From: Bacteroidales bacterium
Lineage (GTDB): Bacteria; Bacteroidota; Bacteroidia; Bacteroidales; WCHB1-69
Length of the DNA stretch: 18,735 nt
NCBI GenBank assembly: GCA_017394765.1
Contig: JAFPXF010000015.1
Span: forward strand, 1-18,735
Direction: 5' to 3'
Each line of letters opens with the position of its first letter. Within the stretch, counting starts at the first letter, position 1. The position numbers and the translations under genes are program-made. Below, in pieces: positions 14,248 through 18,735 of the stretch. The notes under the pieces are model-generated. The model did not search any database. It was not told where the DNA came from and saw only the letters and a list, made by a program, of their open reading frames with translations.

Positions 14248-15939
14248 TTACATATTCTTGCAAGCGGCTGCTTCACTGACGTTTATAATGAAGTCGGCTA
14301 ATTTTTCATATTGGGCATAGAGGCTGCTGTAGGCATTCCCGACCTCGTATCCGTATTGGCCATGCTTGAGGGCATCTATGTGGCCGACGCGGAGACGGTC
14401 GCGGCAGGCATTGACATTTTGTTCGGCTTCCTCTGCGGATTCCATCCCCTCCGCCGACACATGGTCGGTTCGGTCGTAGTCGGCAAGGTTGGCATCCATC
14501 ACCTGCAATGCTTTTTCCACTAAATCGCTCATCTCAGCCAACCGTGCATTTTGTGCATCGCTGAAATGTACGGCATCGGCATATTTGTTCTTTCTGGTCA
14601 AGGCAATCTGCAAAATGCTGTCCCCTATACTCTCCAGATTGTCGCTGATGCGTATCATTGAGCCGATGCGCTCGGAGCCATTGTCACTAATGCCATTACC
14701 GCCGACGGTTACGAGAAACTTTGTCAGCTCCATGTCCATACGGTCAGTCAACTGTTCGTAGCGTTCCACACGTCCCACTGCGGCATCCATCTCTTCCGCG
14801 TTTTGCACTTTCCGTAATCCGGGCAGCAAAGCATACATGCGCAGCACCTGCTCCGAAAAGAGCTTGATCTCGTGTTTGGCATTTTGCAAGTTGAGCTCTG
14901 CCGTGCTGACAGGACCGCGGCTGATGTAGGTTAACTTGTAGTCGTCACTGTCGGCCTCTCCCTCCTTTTCAGGCACCATAAAGGTTACAATTTTCACGAT
15001 TTGTGGAATGAACCATGATTGTATGCTGACATTCATGACGTTGAACAGGGTGTGGAAGAAAGACAATGCCATCGGCGTATTGGTGGGAAAAACGAATTGC
15101 ACCAATGACAAGATGGGGCGGAAGAGTATCAGCGTCAACAAGACACCAATGACGTTGAACACCAGATGTGCTTTGGCGGCGCGTTTGCCGGCAGTGCCGG
15201 CCACCATGGCGGCGATATTGGCTGTGATGGTCGTGCCGATGTTCTCGCCCATCACCAACGCCACGGCAATGTCAAGCCCTATCCAGCCGTTGTGGAGCAT
15301 CAGCAGGGTAATGGCCATCGTAGCCGCCGATGCTTGTACCAGACAGGTGAGGACAGCACCGATGAGCACGAAGAGAATCACCGACCAGAACCCGTGTCCG
15401 CCCAAAGTGGCAATGCCGTGCAGTAACGCCGGATAATCTCCCAAATCGGGCATTGCACCCTTCAAAAACGACATACCCACCAGCAGAAGCGACAGTCCGA
15501 TAATCGTCTGTCCCACCGATTTCATCTTGTCACGTTTCCTGAATAAGAACAACAAGCTGACGGCGGCAATGATAAGCGGCAAATTGAAGTATCCAGAGCT
15601 TTCCCCAAGCCCTAACAATGTGATTATCCAAGCGGTTACCGTAGTACCGATGTTGGCACCCATAATGACTGCCACCGCGCTGCTGAGCGACAGCAGTCCG
15701 GCATTGACAAAGCTCACAACCATCACGGTGGTGGCACTCGACGACTGTATGGCTGCTGTTACCGCCATGCCCGTGACGATGCCGCTTATCGGTCTGCCCG
15801 TAATCCGGCCCAGCACCGACCGCATACGACTTCCCGCCGCCTTTTGAAGACCTTCGCTCATCACTTTCATGGCGAAAAGAAAAAGTGCCAATGAACCTGC
15901 AAAATTGACGATAATCAATAGAATTTCAGTTAGTTTCAT
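14248..15939 (-). CDS. NptA-type Na/Pi cotransporter with PhoU-like domain
   Basis: A 563-residue inner-membrane protein of the Na/Pi cotransporter II (PF02690) family. The transport region has the two inverted half-repeats with their QSSS-type signatures: QSSSATT at 65-71 and QASAATM at 202-208, each followed by a MGANIGTT or MGENIGTT motif. Ten or so hydrophobic segments cover residues 5-325. Residues about 350-560 are helical and charged, matching the PhoU-like cytoplasmic domain common in bacterial members (RISDNLESIGDSI). It likely takes up or balances phosphate; the C-terminal domain may sense it. It lies 43 bases after a small secreted-protein frame on the same strand, but an intrinsic terminator separates them. 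No clear promoter of its own was found. Confidence 0.92.
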   Translation of the reverse strand: MKLTEILLIIVNFAGSLALFLFAMKVMSEGLQKAAGSRMRSVLGRITGRPISGIVTGMAVTAAIQSSSATTVMVVSFVNAGLLSLSSAVAVIMGANIGTTVTAWIITLLGLGESSGYFNLPLIIAAVSLLFLFRKRDKMKSVGQTIIGLSLLLVGMSFLKGAMPDLGDYPALLHGIATLGGHGFWSVILFVLIGAVLTCLVQASAATMAITLLMLHNGWIGLDIAVALVMGENIGTTITANIAAMVAGTAGKRAAKAHLVFNVIGVLLTLILFRPILSLVQFVFPTNTPMALSFFHTLFNVMNVSIQSWFIPQIVKIVTFMVPEKEGEADSDDYKLTYISRGPVSTAELNLQNAKHEIKLFSEQVLRMYALLPGLRKVQNAEEMDAAVGRVERYEQLTDRMDMELTKFLVTVGGNGISDNGSERIGSMIRISDNLESIGDSILQIALTRKNKYADAVHFSDAQNARLAEMSDLVEKALQVMDANLADYDRTDHVSAEGMESAEEAEQNVNACRDRLRVGHIDALKHGQYGYEVGNAYSSLYAQYEKLADFIINVSEAAACKNM

Positions 15940-15982
15940 GTTTGTCTAATTAAAGTTTATGGTAAGTGAATTAACAAATCTT

Positions 15983-16402
15983 TCATGATTTCTGCATCTT
16001 GAATTGCATAAAAAAAGTGATGTGGAACAAATCCACATCACTCGAACCGTTATGGCAAACGGTATAACTATAGTCGTTGATTCCATCTTCTCGTGGAAAA
16101 TGTCGTCGCACTTGTCCAATACGTAAAGCCTTGTCTATCATTGTTTCTGACGAAGGTTGGACCATCATCAAAAACTCCATGGGAGGGATAATAATTGGTT
16201 GACTCTCGAAAAAATCAGGAAAGAGGTCATCGTCTTCATCTTCATCAAAGTCCATGCTGTTTTCAAGAACGTCCATGCAGGCCACCTGGATGTTTTTGTC
16301 CATGGCATGGTGCAAACCGTTACAGGCATCAGCAAAGACAGAAAGAACAAGCACATTGATTATCAATGTAATGAAGAGATGATGCCGTTCTTTTCTAATC
16401 AT
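15983..16402 (-). CDS. Small secreted protein, unknown
   Basis: Minus strand, 139 residues from the ATG at 16402, chosen because the -7 box at 16422-16415 would start transcription near 16409, excluding the longer frame from 16417; an ATG at 16408 is also possible. A basic start and a hydrophobic run (about 8-23, ending VFADA) form a signal peptide. An acidic run (DFDEDEDDDLFPDFFES) follows, then no recognised domain. The last 20 or so codons coincide with a transcription terminator, so most transcripts would end inside the frame; the true end may be earlier or the gene may have lost its stop. I know no family for it. Expression as an actual protein is likely but not certain. Confidence 0.5.
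   Translation of the reverse strand: MIRKERHHLFITLIINVLVLSVFADACNGLHHAMDKNIQVACMDVLENSMDFDEDEDDDLFPDFFESQPIIIPPMEFLMMVQPSSETMIDKALRIGQVRRHFPREDGINDYSYTVCHNGSSDVDLFHITFFMQFKMQKS
16011..16042 (-). terminator. Intrinsic terminator between the secreted protein and NptA
   Basis: On the minus strand AGTGATGTGGA, loop TTTGT, then TCCACATCACT forms a perfect 11-base stem followed by seven Ts. A second small stem (ACCGTT/AACGGT, 16046-16063) lies just before it. It falls inside the end of the secreted-protein frame and before NptA, so it could also act as an attenuator. Confidence 0.85.
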
Positions 16403-16414
16403 AATCATAAAGCA

Positions 16415-16422
16415 CAAAAATA
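16415..16422 (-). promoter_or_regulatory. -7 promoter element for the small secreted protein
   Basis: On the minus strand TATTTTTG fits TAnnTTTG. It lies directly before the start codons at 16408/16402, implying a very short or absent leader. A TTTTTTTTG run lies immediately upstream. Confidence 0.6.
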
Positions 16423-16431
16423 CAAAAAAAA

Positions 16432-16443
16432 CGGATATATCCG
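16432..16443. promoter_or_regulatory. Perfect 12-base palindrome, operator candidate
   Basis: CGGATATATCCG is a perfect palindrome lying 9 bases upstream of the -7 box, between the expected -33 and -7 positions of the small secreted protein promoter. This is a typical repressor position. No second copy was noticed in the window. Confidence 0.45.
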
Positions 16444-16466
16444 CTGATTAAAATAACGGTGAAGTC

Positions 16467-16538
16467 TCACCCCCTCGGCTGCAAGCTCTTCCTGTACTCG
16501 CTGGGCGACTGGACGAAGCGGGGCTTGTGAGAGAAGAA
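16467..16538 (-). pseudogene. AraC regulator 3' remnant, copy 3
   Basis: On the minus strand 24 codons read FFSHKPRFVQ, then SPSEYRKSLQPRG and stop, matching the ends of the AraC copies at 14085 and 17957. It begins one base after the stop of the AraC gene at 16540. It is either a trace of a lost neighbour or a displaced C-terminal end of that gene. Confidence 0.7.
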
Positions 16539-16539
16539 T

Positions 16540-17400
16540 CTATCTTGCCATTCGGCTTGGACTTGCGCCAGTATGTCGCTTGAACCATGTGCCGAAGGTT
16601 GACTGGTTGGGGAAACCGAGACGGAAGGAAGTCTCTTTTACTGAGAGTTTCCCACCGCGTAGCAGATGTACAGCCTCAAGCAGACGGTGACGCTCTATCC
16701 AATCGGCAGCGGTGCGCCCCGAGGTCTGCTTCACACAGATGCCGAGCCTTTTTGTGGTAATGCTCATCTGCGAAGCGTACCAGTCGAGCGAGTGTTGCTG
16801 GCGGAAGTTCTGTTCCACCAATCGCAAGAACTGCTCGGTGTGCTGTTCTGCCGCTGTGGCTATCCGTTGGCTCTCTGTGCTGTGCAGGTAGGGGCCGAAG
16901 CCGAAAAACCACGATTCGAAGAGCAGATGCAACACGCGGTCGAGGTGGGGATGCGACGGTTGCTGCAGTAGTCCTCGCACCATTCCGACAAAGTTATCCA
17001 TTGCTTCTTCCATTCCAGCCATAAGGGTTAATACCGGTCGCCGCTGGATAGAGAGCAGGGTACGGTAAGGACTGCCAAGATTAAGGCTGTCGGTAAACCT
17101 TTCGGAGAGGAGCATCGTGGTGGCGCGGAAGTCAGGGCTTACCTCTCGCGTGTCGATAATCATTCCGGGGAGAGCGATGAAGATTTGCCCTGCCGAGAGC
17201 GACAACTCGTGGTAGTTGAGAAGCAGGTGCATCGCACCAGAACGACACATAAGGAAAACAATCTTGTCGGTCATTATCTCACGTCCCGCCACCAGAGGCA
17301 TCAGAGTGTCCATCGGTTGTCCTTCGTCAATCAGGTAGATGTCGTCGTCATAGTGGCGCAATGCCACCGATTGCACAAACTGTTCGTGAATATTATTCAT
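16540..17400 (-). CDS. AraC-family transcriptional regulator
   Basis: Minus strand, 286 residues. An N-terminal region of about 160 residues has a cupin-like sensor character (AMHLLLNYHELSLSAGQIFIALPG). The C-terminal 100 residues form the double helix-turn-helix of the AraC family: SLDWYASQMSITTKRLGICVKQTSG for the first and SVKETSFRLGFPNQSTFGTWFKRHTGASPS for the second. It ends early at SPSRMAR, where relatives in this window continue about eight residues further; an equivalent ending lies just beyond the stop (copy 3). The target genes are unknown. The 11-residue-repeat gene is divergently transcribed about 200 bases away and is a natural candidate. Confidence 0.88.
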   Translation of the reverse strand: MNNIHEQFVQSVALRHYDDDIYLIDEGQPMDTLMPLVAGREIMTDKIVFLMCRSGAMHLLLNYHELSLSAGQIFIALPGMIIDTREVSPDFRATTMLLSERFTDSLNLGSPYRTLLSIQRRPVLTLMAGMEEAMDNFVGMVRGLLQQPSHPHLDRVLHLLFESWFFGFGPYLHSTESQRIATAAEQHTEQFLRLVEQNFRQQHSLDWYASQMSITTKRLGICVKQTSGRTAADWIERHRLLEAVHLLRGGKLSVKETSFRLGFPNQSTFGTWFKRHTGASPSRMAR

Positions 17401-17483
17401 ATCAAAATAACGCTGAATTGTTCAATTTGGTATATTTATTGTCTTTTTTTGCTATATTTATGGCAATTGTCTGTTGAATAGTG

Positions 17484-17491
17484 TACTTTTG
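17484..17491 (+). promoter_or_regulatory. -7 promoter element for the repeat protein
   Basis: TACTTTTG fits TAnnTTTG. It lies about 107 bases before the ATG at 17599, so the mRNA would carry a leader of roughly 100 bases. The intergenic stretch 17401-17598 also holds the AraC upstream region; nothing else was recognised in it. Confidence 0.5.
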
Positions 17492-17598
17492 CATCAAAAT
17501 TCAAAGAACAAAAAACGAAACTTTAAGTTATAAATTCTGCTCCTTGCTGCAACAACAATATACGACGTGGCCGGAGCGCAAAACAAAACAAAACAACA

Positions 17599-17871
17599 AT
17601 GGATAAGAACAACACTCAACGTGTGGCCGACACGGTGAAAAGCGGCTATCAGAAAATTGAGGATGGCGTAGTCAAGGGCTACAAGGTCATTGAGAACGGT
17701 GTGGTCGAAGGATTCACACGCATCAGCGACGCCTTCGTCAAGAAATTCCTTATGCGTGACGGCGAGACCCTTGAGGATACCAAAGCCCGCATCGCCCGCG
17801 AAGAAGAAGAGCTGCACCGCCAGAACCAGGAACGCATAGTCGCCAGCCGTCAGCGTAACGCTTCAAACTGA
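17599..17871 (+). CDS. Small 11-residue-repeat amphipathic protein
   Basis: A 90-residue soluble protein with three and a half 11-residue repeats: 14-24 (KSGYQKIEDGV), 25-35 (VKGYKVIENGV), 36-46 (VEGFTRISDAF) and 47-51 (VKKFL). Gly and an aromatic recur at fixed places (16/17, 27/28, 38/39). Eleven-residue periodicity suits a long amphipathic helix lying on a membrane or pairing with another helix, as in LEA-like or synuclein-like proteins. A charged helix (LEDTKARIAREEEELHRQ) follows. Similar small proteins occur in Bacteroidetes and Clostridia without known function, as far as I recall. The gene is flanked by a strong terminator and may be a free-standing, highly expressed gene. Confidence 0.75.
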   Translation: MDKNNTQRVADTVKSGYQKIEDGVVKGYKVIENGVVEGFTRISDAFVKKFLMRDGETLEDTKARIAREEEELHRQNQERIVASRQRNASN

Positions 17872-17885
17872 GAAAATCATAAAAT

Positions 17886-17924
17886 GCAGTGAGGCCCGCG
17901 ACGGAACGTCGCGGGCCTCACTGC
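17886..17924. terminator. Strong bidirectional terminator hairpin
   Basis: An 18-base perfect stem (GCAGTGAGGCCCGCGACG and its complement) with a GAA loop lies between two convergent genes. On the minus strand it is followed by the T-rich ATTTTATGATTTT, so it should end the AraC transcript well; on the plus strand the T-run is poor. Confidence 0.85.
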
Positions 17925-17956
17925 CTGTATCTTGTCCACAATCTGACAATCTTCAT

Positions 17957-18735
17957 TCATCCTCGCGATTGGAGGCTTCGGCGGTAGTCGCTAGGCGACT
18001 GGCCGAGGTGCTTGGTGCAGTAGCGGCTGAAATAGCTTAGCGAGGTGAAGTTCATCCGGTCGGCGATCTGCGTGAGCGACAGGCGCTCGTCATTGAGATA
18101 TTTTTTCAGGATGGGCACTGTGTGGCGGTCGATGAAGCTGCTGACGCTGTGGCCGGTGACGCGCTTGACGGTGGCGGAGAGGTACTTCGGCGACACGTGC
18201 AGCCGTTCGGCGTAGTAGCTCACCTCGCGCTCGGTGCGACTGATGCCCGTGGAGAGCAGGTCCATAAGTTGCCTGACGATGTAGGCCGTGCGGTCGGTGT
18301 GGGGGTCGGTGGCTTCGCGCTGCGCGTGCGGCTCGAAGATGTCGTACATCATCGTCAGGCAGAGGCTGCCCATCAGCTCACGGTAGAACAGCAGATCGCG
18401 GTCGTCCATACGGTCGCGGAGACGGTGGAAGTCAGCGAGGAGGATGTCTGCCTGCCTGTCGGTGAGCTTGATGACAGGGTCATGGTTGAGCGAGATGCTG
18501 CCTCCGATGCTGTAGTTGTTCGACGGCAACAGTCCGCTGAGGTATTTGTTGTCGGCGGCGAACCACTCGACCCGCATTCCCGGGGCAGCAGCAAGGTTCT
18601 TTGCCCGGCTTGGGTTCGGCATCACCACGAGGTCGTTTTTTACGATATGGTAGCACCTCTCGTTGAACACGAAGCTGCCTTCGCCCGCCGTGCAGAGCAG
18701 GTGCATGCAGGTGTGGCTCAGTTCCGGCGCGTTCA
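17957..18735 (-). CDS. AraC-family regulator, 5' end outside the window
   Basis: Minus strand. The frame stays open to the window edge, so the start is not visible; 258 residues can be read. A cupin-like sensor part (GEGSFVFNERCYHIVKNDLVVMP) precedes a helical linker and a C-terminal AraC domain with ERLHVSPKYLSATVKRVTGHSV and SLTQIADRMNFTSLSYFSRYCTKHLGQSPSDYRRS. This is a typical regulator of about 290 residues. It is the parent-type sequence for the three AraC remnants at 8867, 14085 and 16467. It is convergent to the 11-residue-repeat gene across a strong terminator. An ATG at 18706 is probably internal, because the frame upstream (APELSHTC) still looks coding. Confidence 0.9.
   Translation of the reverse strand, partial: NAPELSHTCMHLLCTAGEGSFVFNERCYHIVKNDLVVMPNPSRAKNLAAAPGMRVEWFAADNKYLSGLLPSNNYSIGGSISLNHDPVIKLTDRQADILLADFHRLRDRMDDRDLLFYRELMGSLCLTMMYDIFEPHAQREATDPHTDRTAYIVRQLMDLLSTGISRTEREVSYYAERLHVSPKYLSATVKRVTGHSVSSFIDRHTVPILKKYLNDERLSLTQIADRMNFTSLSYFSRYCTKHLGQSPSDYRRSLQSRG

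Overview
The window looks like chromosomal DNA from a member of the Bacteroidales. Several genes are preceded by the Bacteroidetes -7 promoter element TAnnTTTG. There is a CTP synthase next to a Bacteroidetes-type amidophosphoribosyltransferase, a DUF4143 ATPase, a NptA-type Na/Pi transporter, AraC regulators, and a C10 peptidase remnant with a type IX secretion sorting tail. Genus cannot be assigned. No tRNA, rRNA, CRISPR array or intact mobile element was found.

Layout. 150-1374: an AT-richer three-gene cassette joined by ATGA overlaps: a DUF3791-like protein, a DUF3990 ADP-ribosyltransferase-like protein, and a third protein whose usual short partner seems fused to an extra 100-residue domain. 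1540-2664: an intact cation diffusion facilitator. 2725-5118: a graveyard of collapsed genes (carbonic anhydrase, DUF985 cupin, IS5-like transposase, a deleted copy of a small membrane protein) around two apparently intact genes, the membrane protein at 2868 and a MORN-type lipoprotein at 4180. 5220-6431: DUF4143 ATPase behind a promoter with repeated GTTG-N8-CAAC motifs. 6480-8858: a large exported protein joining a beta-propeller-like region to a YiiX-like cysteine hydrolase. 8867-10014: remnants of an AraC gene, a CDF gene, a YdeI-family gene and a secreted C10 peptidase. 10093-13462: the housekeeping pair amidophosphoribosyltransferase and pyrG. 13554-14196: a broken paralogue of the propeller-hydrolase followed by another AraC tail. 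14248-16402 (minus): NptA-type transporter and a small secreted protein, with an intrinsic terminator between them. 16467-18735: an AraC remnant, an intact AraC gene, a small 11-residue-repeat protein, a strong bidirectional terminator and an AraC gene cut by the window edge.

The most unusual feature is the way genes decay here. At least seven genes have lost their middle while the ends remain recognisable, often with more than one deletion in the same gene. Some remnants have an intact or longer relative elsewhere in the window, so the deletions can be read directly. One collapsed gene, the carbonic anhydrase, stayed in frame and its stop overlaps the start of the next gene, suggesting selection to keep translational coupling. 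The duplicated unit propeller-hydrolase plus convergent AraC can be recognised at two loci, each with a differently eroded AraC.

The best candidates for a functional system of interest are the DUF3791/DUF3990/fusion cassette (possible toxin-antitoxin or ADP-ribosylation module) and the propeller-hydrolase. All functional statements are from reading motifs by eye; no database search was possible.
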